A DNA stretch of 64,000 nucleotides from Ananas comosus (taxonomy: Eukaryota; Streptophyta; Magnoliopsida; Poales; Bromeliaceae): assembly GCF_001540865.1 (NCBI RefSeq), contig NC_033621.1, positions 9,597,277 to 9,661,276 of the forward strand, in the 5' to 3' direction. Position 1 is the stretch's first letter. Each line of letters opens with the position of its first letter. Below are positions 10,770-23,027 of the stretch, in pieces. The notes under the pieces are model-generated. The model had not been told where the DNA came from, searched no databases, and saw only the letters and a list, made by a program, of their open reading frames with translations. The position numbers and the translations under genes are program-made.

Positions 10770-13700
10770 ATGAGAGGGACGGCGACGAGCTCCACCGCGG
10801 CGGCGGCAGTGGCGGTGGCGGTGGCGGTGGCGGTGTTGCTGTGCTTCGAGGTCGCCGGAGTGGCCGCGGACGCTTCCGACCACCGCTATAAGCCGGAGGA
10901 CCCCGTCCCGCTCTACGCCAACAAGGTCGGCCCGTTCCAAAACCCTAGGTGAGCTCCCCCTACTCTTCCTCTCCGATCTGACCTCTGTTTCTTAAGATCT
11001 GATCGATCCCTAGGGTTTTAATCGTTTCCTGGATCTAGCATTTGCTAGAAATGTGTTTTTCTTGTGGTTAATATCTTAAATTTGTTTGGATTTTGTTGGG
11101 TTTTGTTACGGAAATGTGTTAGTTTTGTGTTTTTTTTTTTTTTTTTTTAGGATTTAGGTGATTCATCCAGATACCTGAATCTCCGTAGATGTTACTAATT
11201 ATTAACTAAATGTGTGAGATTTGATCGATGAGGAAGCTTATCTTCCTATCACATTGATGTTAGATTTTGTACCAAATTTAAGGTAATAATGTTATGATAT
11301 ATATTGGTATTATATTTAACTTGTTCGATACAATTTGTTTACAGTGAGACGTACCGCTTCTTTGATCTACCCTTCTGCATTCCAGGTTGATGATCTCTTC
11401 TTTTATTTACCTGTTTTTATCTTTTTTTCCCCCAATTTTTTGAATACATTTTGATATTATATCATGTAATTTAATTATAGAACATGTGAAGGAGAAAACA
11501 GAAGCCCTAGGTGAAGTTTTGAATGGGGATCGCTTAGTCGATGCCCCATATAAGCTCGATTTCCGGGTCGATTTTGACTCCAAGTTGGTGTGCAAGAAGA
11601 CACTCACTAAAGAAGATGTGGCCAAGTTCAGAAATGCGATCGTCAAGGATTACTATTTCCAGATGTATTACGACGATCTTCCCATTTGGGGGTTTATTGG
11701 AAAAGTTGATAAAGAAGGAAAGGCCGATTCGAGTGAACACAAGTACTACCTTTACAGGCATATCCACTTTGACATCCGTTACAATAATGATAGGGTGATT
11801 CAGATCAATATACATACCGATCCGCATGCCATAGTTGACCTAGTGGAGGACAAGGAGGTTGAGGTAGAGTTCTTGTATTCTGCGAAGTGGAAGGAGACGA
11901 CCGCGCCCTTTGAGAAGAGGATGGAGAAGTACTCGCAGTCATCTTCACTGCCTCACCACTTGGAGGTTCATTGGTTCTCGATAATAAACTCTTGTGTTAC
12001 GGTTCTTCTTCTAACAGGATTTCTAGCCACGATTCTCATGCGGGTCCTGAAGAATGATTTTCTCAAGTAAGCATCAAGTCAAATTCTCTTAACCCCTGCC
12101 TTTTTTTTTAAAAAAAAAGTTTTTTAATGTTATAGTGCATTGTCATATTCTGGGTAGATAATAAGTGGAGAGAATATTTTTGCACCAAGGAAGCAAATAA
12201 AGAGAACTGAAAATCATATGGAACTTGAAAAATTCAGCATTTTTTTGAAGTTGTATCGAACTCTAAAAGTTTAGGGTTTAGGGTTATAATTTTGCAATCT
12301 ATTTTCCATTGCCTTTTCATTTCCATATAAAACTCTAGTGTTTTAAAATTTGAAACTGAGTATGAACTGGAAAAGCTGCCGGGTCACGGTTTACTGATTC
12401 AACCAACCAGCAGTTGAACCAATCGAACTGGTGAGCACTCTAAAATGATAATTTGTAATATAGCATACAAGATACAGAAATGTATAAGCAAATTCCCACA
12501 ATCATAGTAACAACTAAGAAATACTTAAAAAAAAAAAATGTAAGAATTTGAAGTTTCAGGCTTCTGTTGGGATCTCTTAATAGACAGAGGTGGCTTAATA
12601 TATGCAGTCGTGATACGGTTAATACTAAATTAGTAGTGGACTCAAGGTCGATGTAGCAGTGGAGGCCGCCGACAGTGGTGCTGTTCGTGCAGAGAAGAGG
12701 CTGATGATGGTGCTGTCAACCATTAGTACCATCATTGTTGGACTATTGCAAACTCCATCTAGTAACTGAGTTCCGAGGAGGAAGGATGGGTGCTGCTCTT
12801 TGTCGTTTGTAAGGGGTATCAAGGGGAAGTCTTAAAGCAGCAATCCCCAAAGTTTGAAGAGAGATTGATTTTTGACCATCGGATCAACCCATCAACACTT
12901 AAGAATAGAATCGGCCAGTGCAAATAAAACTAGGCTGGTTCAATGGTTTTGCCAGTTGCACTGCCAGTCCAAAAGGGTCAAAACGGTTTTTAACATGTTT
13001 TATGGATCAAATCGAACCTGTCTGGATACTGGTTCACAGTCCAACTGATTCGATCAGCTGGTTCGACCTATATTTTACAACATTATAAAAAATCTGTTGA
13101 GTTCTATAAAAGTAGTTATAGAATATTCATCAGGTAAATGAATAATTTGGCTGGTCATGAACTACTCCATTAAAAACGTTGCAATTGCCATTCAATTCTG
13201 ATGGTGGCATGCTTAAATCAAAAGCAATTAATGGCTCCGTGGTGCATTAAGAAATTATAAATTTTAAAGTTCAGGTACACATTCAAGATGAACTATAGTT
13301 CAAACATGGTTCTACGTTTTGTTTTCCCTTTTTAGCAAAGAAAAAGTCTAAAGGTGAATGTATTCAAGCTTACCCAACATAGCTGGCTCTTAATGCAATT
13401 ATTTAGAAGTCCATGACTTCTGCAATTCATTTATCTGTTATATATTTTTTTTCATTTTTTTGTCTTTTTATTTGATTTGTAAAGTGGCAAAATGTCTTAG
13501 CAACAGAACTAACTGAACAAGTATAAAGAAATTTGTTTCTTTTGAATTGTGTCATTGGGATCACTAGCCAAACCAAAAAAATAGAAACATGAATTTGCGA
13601 AGTATTTAATACATCTAATTTTAGGTGTAATAAACTTCATGAACATCGTCATTTCCTTGTGAAGTATATGAAGAAGAAAAAATAGTTAGAGCTTGTTGCA

Positions 13701-16700
13701 TCTCTAGTCTTTTGGAAGAATTACTTAAAAGTATAATTGTTGATGGAGGGCACAACTAAAAATACAATAATCGGACTTTATGAAAAATATCTGATGACCC
13801 TTTATTTACTGGGTGCATCGCAAAAGATAGAGTTGAATGACAAGAATTAGTAATGATTATATGATGACCCCTTATTTACTAAGTGCATCACAAAAGATAG
13901 AGTTGAATGGAGAAAGTTATTAATTACGCTAGCCATGAATTTAATTTTGCATCATCAATAAACACGTTGAATATAGGTATCATTACAACTAGAAATGTGC
14001 CTTGCTTTTTCCTCAGCTTTCCGTGTTTAGATATTTTGGTTTTGTTTCTCTTTCGGTGCTGCTGCTGTTATTATTGTTGTCGTTGTTGTGTGTCTTCAGA
14101 AAACACATTTGGAATATAAGTATCATTACAGCTAGGAATGTGCATTGCCTTTTCCTTTACTTTCCATGTTCTAGATTTTTTTAGTTTTGTATTTATAATA
14201 ATCTTTGCTTTTCTCTGCTGAAGATATGCTCAAGACGAGGAGTCTGTTGATGATCAAGAAGAGAGTGGATGGAAGTACATTCATGGTGATGTTTTCAGGT
14301 TCCCAAATAACAAGTCATTGATTGCTGCTTGTCTGGGTTCAGGCACTCAACTATTTGCTCTGTAAGTGCTTGTCAGACTATTTTATTTCACTTGTTTAGA
14401 ATGGCATATTCACAAGCATCTTTGTCCTAGATTTTGAGATTGAAATACCATGACATTGTTATTTTGTATTAAGAGCCCTTTTGGCACTGCTGGAGCTTGT
14501 ATAGAGCTGTTGTTTGCATAAAGCTACTCGAAGAAGTACCAACTGTTTTTTTTTTTGGTAGAACAAAATGTATAAAGAGCCCCTCAATTGTAAGTCTCTC
14601 CAAAATTGACCCCTCAATTTTATCTGATTGCACGCCTAAACTTTTATTTGTTTGATTTAAGTTACTTTATCAGTTGCTTGGTGGTTTAATCAAATATAAT
14701 ATCTATTTTATTTAATTTAAGGTTCTCTCTACATTACGCTTTCAGAACAGTGGGTATAAACAGCTGATAGCTAACATGATCTTGTAGCAGAATCCTTATT
14801 AAACTATTGGAAACAACCAAAATTAAAGCAGGCAAAAGTAGATTGTGGCCCATTATTGAGGGGGGGCTCCACATGTTTTTTTACCTTTTTATTTTTGAAA
14901 AATTCCCTGAATAGCTTTCAGTTTTAGTAAAGGCAGATGATTTTATTTGGATATTTTGCTTTTGATGGTCAGAAGCTCATTTGAGCATCATGTTTCAGCA
15001 AAAAATCCATACATTTTGTTTCTCAGATGTTCCTGCTTTTTAGAGCAGAGAAGTTGGTCCAGAAGCTGGGCCGAGCTAGCAGTAACTAGCATATGCATAA
15101 CTTGTAAATTCTCTTTTTCTCGGTAACAGATCTTTTTTTTTTAATGTATTTTTGATAGTTTGTTTTTGAATTCACTGCAGTGCGATCTTCATATTCATTC
15201 TTTCACTAGTTGGGGTGTTCTACCCTTATAACCGAGGAGCTCTTTTTACTGCATTGGTGGTCATTTATGCGCTTACCTCTGGCATTGCTGGTTATTCTTC
15301 CACCTCTTTCTATTGTCAACTTGAAGGAACAAACTGGGTATGTGCTGTATTATTTTACTGACTACGTAGTACGTACTATTGTACTCTACATTCTCTCCAC
15401 ATTCGTATTTTTGTTTATTTGTAAGATATTAATATTAATTCTCAAGAGAAAAAAAATGTGATACCTTTTGGACATGCTCAAAGGTTGTCTCCAGAGAATA
15501 TCATTCTAATAAATCTTAAAATATTTCCTGGTTGTTAATATCTTAGGGCTTTCATGTATATGTTCCTGCAAAATCATCGATCTTCGTCTATTCCCTTGTA
15601 ACATCTAAATTTAGATATATAATTCTCAAAAGTGTAGTCTCTTACAAAAAATGTACACTTAGTTTTTGCTCTCCTCTAATGGTGGGTTGGTTTTGGGGGT
15701 TGGGGGGGGGGGGTTGGCGGGAATTTTTTTTATCTGTACAAGGCTATTACATAAGATTTTGAACTTGCAGGCATATACACTTAAAAAAATAGATAGTTTT
15801 CCTGGGGAAGGAAGTATCTAAATTCTTCTGATATAATTGTCATCTTGCTTTTCAGGTGAGGAATTTGCTATTGACAGGATGCCTTTTTTGTGGGCCTCTC
15901 TTCCTAACATTCTGTTTCCTGAATACCGTTGCCATTGTATACAGTGCTACAGCGGCATTACCATTTGGTACTATTGTTGTTATTTTCCTTATTTGGACAT
16001 TGGTCACAGCTCCTCTGCTTGTTTTGGGTGGAATTGCTGGTAAAAACAGCAAAGCAGAGTTCCAAGCCCCTTGTAGAACCACCAAGTACCCTAGAGAGAT
16101 CCCTTCATTACCCTGGTATCGTGGGACCATTACACAGATGGCGATGGCAGGTTTTCTCCCTTTCAGTGCGATCTACATTGAGCTTTACTACATTTTTGCC
16201 AGTGTCTGGGGCCACAGAAGTTACACTATATATAGCATCCTCTTTATAGTCTTCATCATTCTCCTTATTGTCACTGCTTTCATTACTGTTGCGTTGACCT
16301 ACTTCCAGCTTGCTGCTGAAGACCACGAGTGGTGGTGGAGGTAAGACGTGAACTTGTTTCCTTGTTGTTTTTTATGTTGCAGTATTTAGTTCACTTTATA
16401 TTTAATTGCATGTTCTCATTGAAGTAAGATGATTATTTCCTAATAGCTAATTATTTTCCTGTAGTATTATTTCTGAATATACATGCTTTGTGATACCTAA
16501 GTATTTAGGTCAGTATTTAGGAAGTATAGTGAGATACTAATACATGGAAATTATGTGAAGGGTGACTTGGAAGATTCAAGTCAGAAGTGCCTGTTCTTGA
16601 AGGGCCGTTACCTTTAGAAAGTTATAGTTTGTAGTCTTTAAGTGAACCAGAGGGACCAGGCTCGGGAACTAGTAGTGTTTGGTTTAAGGGGGCCCAGGTA

Positions 16701-17831
16701 GTCCCATTTGGCTCAGTCTTGGGAAGCCATCTTAGTTCTTCCATCGCTAGTATTCAGCAATCACCATTTTCTGTTGTTGGCCCAACTACAGTCATGTTAA
16801 ATCCAGCAATTACTTGATAGGTTTGTATAGTCCGCACCTGGAGCTCAATATTAGCTGTGTGTCCATGTTTGTTTGGCTCAAAGGCATGCTTGTTTCTATA
16901 CCGCTAGAATTCAAGTGGAAGTCTAGTTTCCGTGAAGCTAGAATTTCACTGACTTGACATTCACACAGTTGTTTGGTGCCCAAAGGTATAGAATTCAGAA
17001 GTCAAGTTTCTTGGCTTCTATTCCTTGTTCCAACTGAAATGAGGGGGTGAGAGAAAGTACTTTCTCAGCTTCATAGAAGTAGAAAATATTTTCTTATTTT
17101 TCCCTAGCGTAGCACGACTTAATAAGTGCGACTTCGGACCTGCCTGCTGCATAGAAACTTTTGGGGAACTGTTCTCCAGAATATCTCGCAAATTTGTGCT
17201 GTACCTCACAAGTCTGAGAATTCATGGCTCACAATAACATGCTGTTTCGCAAATTCTTTCATCTTTTTCTACCAAGTCCAGTTTTTGAACAATTTCTTTA
17301 ACTGATAATCAGAAAATCACATCTAAATTTATCAAATATTTGCTTGATTCCGCTACATTGACATAAGATATAGTGAGTCATCGAATCCATAATTACAATG
17401 ACTGAGGCAGTCCTAATTATGGGTCAAAAATTCTTTTAGTTGGGTTCTCTTCATAATTTCTGTTATTTATGATTTTAAACTTTTTAATCTATATATTAAG
17501 ATTTGTTCGGACAAACCGATTCATTTCTCAAATTGATAACCCTAATGAATGTGACGGTTCTGGCATAGAAATACTTAATTTTTCGTTCAATTTATGCTTC
17601 ACCTGGTGCAGGTCATTTCTGTGCGGCGGATCAACCGGGTTTTTCATCTATGGATATTGCTTATACTACTACTACGCCCGGTCCGACATGTCGGGATTTA
17701 TGCAGACATCTTTCTTCTTCGGTTACATGGCTTGCATTTGCTACGCCTTCTTCCTCATGCTCGGTATGGTGGGTTTCCGCGCGGCCTTGCTCTTTGTTCG
17801 CCACATATACCGATCCATCAAGTGTGAGTAA
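10770..17831 (+). CDS. TM9SF / nonaspanin (EMP70) endomembrane protein, 7 exons
   Basis: Exons: 10770-10948, 11345-11385, 11481-12066, 14224-14361, 15181-15337, 15856-16340 and 17612-17831. All introns are GT-AG, and the joined frame is open for 601 aa. The family of nine-membrane-span proteins acts in Golgi and endosomal trafficking. What is seen: an N-terminal signal peptide with an AVAVAVAV core, then a luminal domain with FFDLPFC, KEALGEVL-like and LVDAPYKLDF blocks. The first membrane span is near residues 241-263, followed by a cytosolic acidic loop (DEESVDDQEESGW) and WKYIHGDVFR. Eight further spans follow, with GYSSTSFY, PLPWYR-like and EDHEWWWRSF blocks. Plant relatives are about 590 aa. 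The last residues K-C-E match the K-X-D/E sorting signal known to bind COPI in this family. Intron 3 (2.2 kb) and intron 6 are enlarged by repeats. The start was chosen for the signal peptide. I assign the ~590-aa plant subfamily but not a numbered orthologue. Confidence 0.95.
12360..13080. repeat. Repeat in TM9SF intron 3
   Basis: Both ends carry GGTTCAACT/GAACTGG-type words (GCAGTTGAACCAATCGAACTGG on the left, CAACTGATTCGATCAGCTGG on the right), typical of a degenerate plant transposon of the 'aaccggttcgac' kind. There is no coding content. Confidence 0.4.
13793..14195. repeat. Two local tandem duplications in intron 3
   Basis: GATGACCC-TTATTTACT-GTGCATC-CAAAAG recurs at 13793 and 13863 (period 70). 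GAATATA-GTATCATTACA-CTA then recurs at about 13969 and 14111 (period about 142). They sit directly upstream of the exon 4 acceptor. Confidence 0.65.
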
Positions 17832-18379
17832 GGTAAGATGCCTCTCGCGTGTTCGAGGACAAGCTATTCTACAGCGAAAGAAGGTAGATGTTAAAGTTAA
17901 ATTAGAGAACTTAGATGCAATATTATACAAAGCGGCGGAAGATCCAATTAGCAAATTTTTTAAGCGTAGGGCGATTATTTTGAGACACTGGTGACTACTT
18001 TCATAAATTTGTTCTTGATGGCTCTGTTTTGTTGTTTGTATGTTGTGTTGTTGGCAGTTATATATATATATAATCATCAAGTGGGTGGGTATTATCATTC
18101 ATGAGAAAATTCGAGCTCTTCCTGCTTTGATCTGGTATCTCTCTATCACTATTCTGGTGAATATTCTGTGACCAATTATTAGTTTGTTTTAAGTTCATCC
18201 GCTGCTGATTTTGCTGAAATGTAAAAAATGTATGGAAGTTACTTGATTCAACTATGGCCCATTTTGATCCAACTTTCCAGTCTTTAAAAATTTTGATTTT
18301 CCAACCTAACCTTTGATTCGATCCGTTTAATGATTCTTACACTCTAAAATTTCAATGTGCCGCTTATTTCAACAAACTT
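17832..18379 (+). other. TM9SF 3' flank
   Basis: The 3' UTR is expected here. No clear polyadenylation signal can be singled out, and a short TA microsatellite lies near 18060. Confidence 0.4.
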
Positions 18380-18590
18380 AGGCTTCGTTTGGGATTCCGG
18401 AGAGATTGTGTTACGTGCGGTGAGAAAGTACGATGGAAAAATATTCTGTTTGTTTTTATACGTAATATTGTGTTTCACATATCGCGATCAGTCGGTTTCG
18501 ATAGAAGCATATTCTTATATATTTTTATTCTAATTTTATTTTATCTAGTAGCATCGGATGGGTTTCAATACCAAACTAAACTTTAGTATA
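18380..18590. mobile_element. MITE related to 4404-4605
   Basis: It begins GGCTTCGTTTGGGATTCC and ends in ATACCAAACTAAAC. Internal blocks match the earlier copy. The ends are weakly inverted (TTTGG...CCAAA). There is no transposase. Confidence 0.55.
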
Positions 18591-18599
18591 ATTCAAGTC

Positions 18600-20083
18600 A
18601 TGTGAGTACAATTTTATAGAAGAAAATAATGGGCCTAAAAATTTACTTGGAATATTATCAAATGGTTTAAATTAAATAAATAAAAAGGTTTAAAATGTTT
18701 GAAGGTTGAAAAATTAAATCAAAATGAACTGAAGTTGAGGCAAATTTTATAGACTTCTACCTTAGGTGTGGTACCTTGTACCTAGGATTGGATTTGATAA
18801 AATAAGACAAATAGATGCTAGTGGAGGGGAATTTAGCGACTAAATGGATTAGTGACAAATCTACTTGAGAGGTTGCGGAGTGAACGGGATTGTATTATTA
18901 GAAAATTCTATTCCAACTATTCATGGGCTTTATCTATTACTAAGCCTATTCTCAGCGTTACGTTTTTATCTTATCCTATCTTGTTTAAAGTTAGCCGCCA
19001 TCTAGTGTGCTAGAAGAATTGTATAAATATGGAGATATTATTGCGTACACCCGCCCCAAATTTTATTAGTATATTTTAAAATCAAAATCCAATCTGATAG
19101 ATACAGTCTACATCATTTAAGAAACATTATGTATAAAAATCACATTATTTGAAAATCTAATTACTAAGGCAACAAGTAGACCAGATGATCGCCAGCAGAA
19201 GAAAGAGTGACAATTCAATGCTGAAAACCTGTTTTTTTTGTATGTAGACTTCGAATGCCAAAACATACAAGCAATGATTTAGATTCTGATTTTGTGGCCT
19301 TGGTCGTAATTTTTTAGGTAACTTGCATGTTTGGTACTCAACTATGAGCCGGATCACACTATCAAATCGTACATTTTAATTTTGTTAGCTAAATATTGAC
19401 AAATTATTAATGTACAACTGATGCAATATTTTAATTATTGCCGCATCATCAATCACAATACTTCTATATCACTTCTACATTAATACTTTTGAAAGAATAC
19501 TTATCCCGGAACCAAATAGAGTATAAGAGTATTCCGGTTAACATGAAATTGCTTGGTAAAGAAAGCAGCAGGTAACTACAATTTCTCATCAGTTGCGGAT
19601 AATTAACAAAACAAAAAAAAAAAAAAAAAAAAAAAGAAACAAATAAGATTTAAAGTGAGGTCACCAATGCCTAATTTATAACTAACAATCCTTAGCTCTT
19701 TCTGGGAAACCTCTTGATTAACTGATTGGTGGTAAACTTTTGAAATATGATGCAACAATAAAAATACTAAATACAAAAAAAAAAAAAAAAAACATTTTAC
19801 TTCCTCCATTATTTACATGGCTACATCAACAAAAATTGCAGTTAGCAACTCAAGGCAAATCCACTATGAGGAGTGCAAAGTGATTAATCGAAAAGAAAAG
19901 AAAAGGAAAAGAAAAGGGCCCTAAAAAAGAAGTTACATGTTAAGAGACCCACATTAAAACAATTTACAGTGAAGCAAACCTGTAGACTTTATCATATCAT
20001 ATGGGGGAAAAAAAAAAAAAAGCCCTGTCACAGAGAACAAAATGCTTCTTCAAAACTTACAGCAAAAAGGTTCCTATTCTTAC
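18600..20083. other. Intergenic DNA between convergent genes
   Basis: No gene is seen. There are several long A runs (19613-19635, 19774-19791 and others) and AT-rich unique sequence. The end of the FRS transcript is expected in the right-hand part. Confidence 0.45.
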
Positions 20084-20158
20084 CTGAGTTGACAGATAAT
20101 ATCGACAAGGAATGCCCCGATCGATGGCTGAGATTATCCCATTATCTCCTAAACAAAT
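20084..20158 (-). other. Possible 3' untranslated exon of the FRS gene
   Basis: On the - strand a good acceptor (GTTTCTACAG) precedes and a strong donor (CAG/GTAAGAA) follows a 75-base segment located 450 bases past the FRS stop codon. This fits a spliced 3' UTR or an alternative 3' exon. There is no protein evidence. Confidence 0.35.
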
Positions 20159-20613
20159 CTGTAGAAACAATATAGACGACGAAATTATACAAGAATATAA
20201 TCAAGCATTCAAAGATAAAGAGTAGAAACCACGGCATATTATTTTAGAAGTAGGTAACTGGAGATACAGCTATCCTTGCTTAGCATAGATACCGCAGCGT
20301 ATAGCATAGTCTCTCATGATCAAACATAAATTATATACAGGGCAAACTTTTCCAGAAGGTTGATTACTCATCATTTATTTTTACAAGTATTTAGCATTCT
20401 GCGACATCTACAATACAGGTTGATATGCATCATAAGAAATCTAATACCCAAAAAGGTAATGTCATTTGAGAAAATGACATGGTCAACAAGACGATGCTAT
20501 GATGTTATGTTATAATAATAGAAGAAAAGGAGAAGTTATGAACCCTAAAGAAAAAACCTAGGGCTGCTGCAATTGACTTATGTACCGGTTTTCACACTTA
20601 GAAGTTATTCTCA

Positions 20614-23010
20614 TCACATTGCACATCGATTAACAATATCCTGCTTCATCTGAACAACATCGGCGAAAGCCACTTGTAATGTTTGCTGTGCGAAGTTAAA
20701 AACATCAGATGATGTGGACCCTTCCTTTGCATATCGAACTGCATCTCGATAAAGCTCATTATACCTTATACACTCATCCAACATAAACCCGTTCTTGGCT
20801 TCTTTTGTCCACCTTTTCAAAATGTAAAACTCCGGTAATGCACGAACATCAACAGTTAAAAAGACCCTCAAAATATGCCTACATAAAATTCCACAATTCT
20901 CAAACTTAGAGCACGAACATTTACTTCTCTTATCAGAGAAATCATAAGTTACCGTGCATGATCTATGAATATCCTCCTCTTTCGCAACGTTAAACTTGCT
21001 AACCAATCCATCTTCAATTTTATCAACATAATAACCTAGAGAATGAATGAATTCATCTTGAAATATGTTGAATATTGCTCTCGTGTACACATCTGCCACT
21101 TGTTTTAAAATGTTTGAAGGGGTTTTCAGAACTGGTCGTGTAAAAGATGTGGCCAAGTCTTCGAGGGCTTCCCTTTCACACCAACCAGCTATCGCATGCT
21201 CAAAGAGAGAAATAAAGACAGGTAAAGGAGTTGTTGTATTGAAGTATTTCTCAAAGAAGAATTTCAGACTTTCCGGCTTTTGGGTTGCTGAAATTTCTGC
21301 AGTAAACATGTCTTTAAAGAAAACTGGTACCCACTTTTGCCGCATATTGTATAGAAATCTTAGCCATGAATTCTCTCCCAAATCATACTTGTCAATAACA
21401 GACTTCCAAGTCGACTCAAATAGTTCAATTGATTCAGATTCAACTATACATCTTTCAAATTCCTCCTCAAAAGTAGCAGATGTCCCGTATATATTGGCCA
21501 GTTGTTCCTTGCATTGATTTAGAATGTGCCACTTGCAAAACCGATGATGTGTCTCCGGGAAAACTTTAGAAATGGCCACCCCCATAGCCTCATTGAACTC
21601 AGTAACTAGCGAAGTTGGGTGGCGTGCACCCATAGCCGCAACCCAATTTTCAAAAAGCCAAATAAAAGAGGCTTCTGCTTCATCAGTAAGAAGAGCACAA
21701 CCAAAAATCACAGATTGCAAGTGATGGTTCAAGCCCGTGAACATGAAAAACGGCAACAAGTCCTTATTCTCTTTGAATGATGTGTCAAAAGAAACTGCAT
21801 CACCAAAATAATAGTAAGAAGCCCTAGCTTTTGCATCAGCCCAAAAGGCATGTGTTAAACAATTGTTTTTGTCGACTTGAAATGCATAGGAAAAAGTAGT
21901 AGGGTTCTCCGCATTCATCCGCTTAAAGTAACCCAACAGCTTTTGGGTCTCATCAAAGCCAAAAGCAGTATAGCGAGCTTCTCTTCTCTCATTCCTAAAG
22001 TCATGATCGTATGGCGGTGAATTATTAAATCCCCCCAATGATTCCCCAATCGGTGGCTTGGAAAGAGGCGGCAATAATGATTTCTCTCGATTTAGGGTTC
22101 CGCTTTTCCCAAGAACTACTACTTCACTTTGGGATTGAATATAATGTATTTTGTTTGGTGCGACTGCCAAATCATGAGTGTGCTCCAAAACAAGCTTGGA
22201 AACAATCCACTTATCATAATCCTTCTTAATTACTTCAAACATTGCCTTGCAACCTTCCCGTGTAGGAGTCCTACTGTTTCTCTTTTTCTTGCTTTCATCA
22301 TAATTCTCTTCAGATGGAGTAAAACCCTCTTTTGTACAAACAAATCTTCGCATTACAAATGACTCATCCCTTGTAGACCTACGAGAGAGTCTTATACGTA
22401 CGTCAAACCCCGTGCGGCTCGCGTATGCATAATAGAAGGTTTGGGCTGCTTCATGAGAAGGAAACTCCATACCCAAAAAGGGATCTAAGTGAGCATATTC
22501 TTCGGGCTCAATATATCTAACCCTACTGGGGGCAGCCACTACATGATTGTGTTCCTTCACAAGCTTAGTAACAACCCACCTCCCGTAATACTTTTGAATT
22601 ACCTCAATCATTGCATTGCAACCTTCTCTTATGGTCGCACGCTTTCTCTTTTTCTTGCCATCATCAAAATTCCCTTTCTTTAAATGGAATCCCTCTTTTG
22701 AACACACGAAACGCCGCATGATAATCGACTCGTCATTCCTTGAACGGCGAGATTTGCTAATGCGCACTGAGAAGCCAATGCGGCTTGCATAAGCCATGTA
22801 GAATAATTTTGCACCCTCCTCGGATTCAAATTCCATACCAACAAAAGGCTCGGGATTTTCTGAATTTGGTTGGTTGGAAGCAAAAAGATTGTCAGCCTCG
22901 ACAAGCTGACTGCTGACCTCCAATGACATGTGGTTTTCGATATTTTCCTCATTGAGGTCCACATTGTTATCTCTTAATGATCCCTCCTCGTCACATGAGG
23001 TACTTTCCAT
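20614..23010 (-). CDS. FAR1-related sequence (FRS) transcription factor with two FAR1 domains
   Basis: An intact 798-codon exon. FAR1/FHY3-family proteins descend from MULE transposases and act as nuclear transcription factors in light and developmental signalling. Seen, numbering from this ATG: an acidic N-terminus; FAR1 zinc-finger domain 1 (C103, C131, H154, H156); domain 2 (C225, C254, H277, H279); a MULE-derived domain about 395-500 (SFDTSFKENKDLLPF, GLNHHLQSVIFGCALLTDE, FCKWHI); and a SWIM finger with C698-X-C700 and C710-X-H712. The C-terminus is short and helical. Where the family usually has T-D-Q-D-x-A-M, this protein has T-E-F-N-E-A-M, so the transposase-type acid is lost. The frame is open 10 codons further upstream but has no ATG there, only TTG, and a splice acceptor (CTGCAG) ends at 23028. 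I therefore start at 23010. Tandem FAR1 domains place it in the two-domain subgroup; no orthologue name is given. Confidence 0.95.
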   Translation of the reverse strand: MESTSCDEEGSLRDNNVDLNEENIENHMSLEVSSQLVEADNLFASNQPNSENPEPFVGMEFESEEGAKLFYMAYASRIGFSVRISKSRRSRNDESIIMRRFVCSKEGFHLKKGNFDDGKKKRKRATIREGCNAMIEVIQKYYGRWVVTKLVKEHNHVVAAPSRVRYIEPEEYAHLDPFLGMEFPSHEAAQTFYYAYASRTGFDVRIRLSRRSTRDESFVMRRFVCTKEGFTPSEENYDESKKKRNSRTPTREGCKAMFEVIKKDYDKWIVSKLVLEHTHDLAVAPNKIHYIQSQSEVVVLGKSGTLNREKSLLPPLSKPPIGESLGGFNNSPPYDHDFRNERREARYTAFGFDETQKLLGYFKRMNAENPTTFSYAFQVDKNNCLTHAFWADAKARASYYYFGDAVSFDTSFKENKDLLPFFMFTGLNHHLQSVIFGCALLTDEAEASFIWLFENWVAAMGARHPTSLVTEFNEAMGVAISKVFPETHHRFCKWHILNQCKEQLANIYGTSATFEEEFERCIVESESIELFESTWKSVIDKYDLGENSWLRFLYNMRQKWVPVFFKDMFTAEISATQKPESLKFFFEKYFNTTTPLPVFISLFEHAIAGWCEREALEDLATSFTRPVLKTPSNILKQVADVYTRAIFNIFQDEFIHSLGYYVDKIEDGLVSKFNVAKEEDIHRSCTVTYDFSDKRSKCSCSKFENCGILCRHILRVFLTVDVRALPEFYILKRWTKEAKNGFMLDECIRYNELYRDAVRYAKEGSTSSDVFNFAQQTLQVAFADVVQMKQDIVNRCAM

Positions 23011-23027
23011 AATTAAACAGTAGCAAC
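23011..23027 (-). promoter_or_regulatory. 5' UTR tail and acceptor deciding the FRS start
   Basis: On the - strand the sequence reads TTCTGCAG/GTTGCTACTG then TTTAATT and ATG. The acceptor lies 17 bases before the ATG, so the main exon starts in the 5' UTR and an upstream intron must exist. Confidence 0.65.

Noticed and set aside
21065..21517. 150-codon frame on + opposite the FRS exon
   Set aside because: Shadow of the real FRS coding strand, which has conserved domains.
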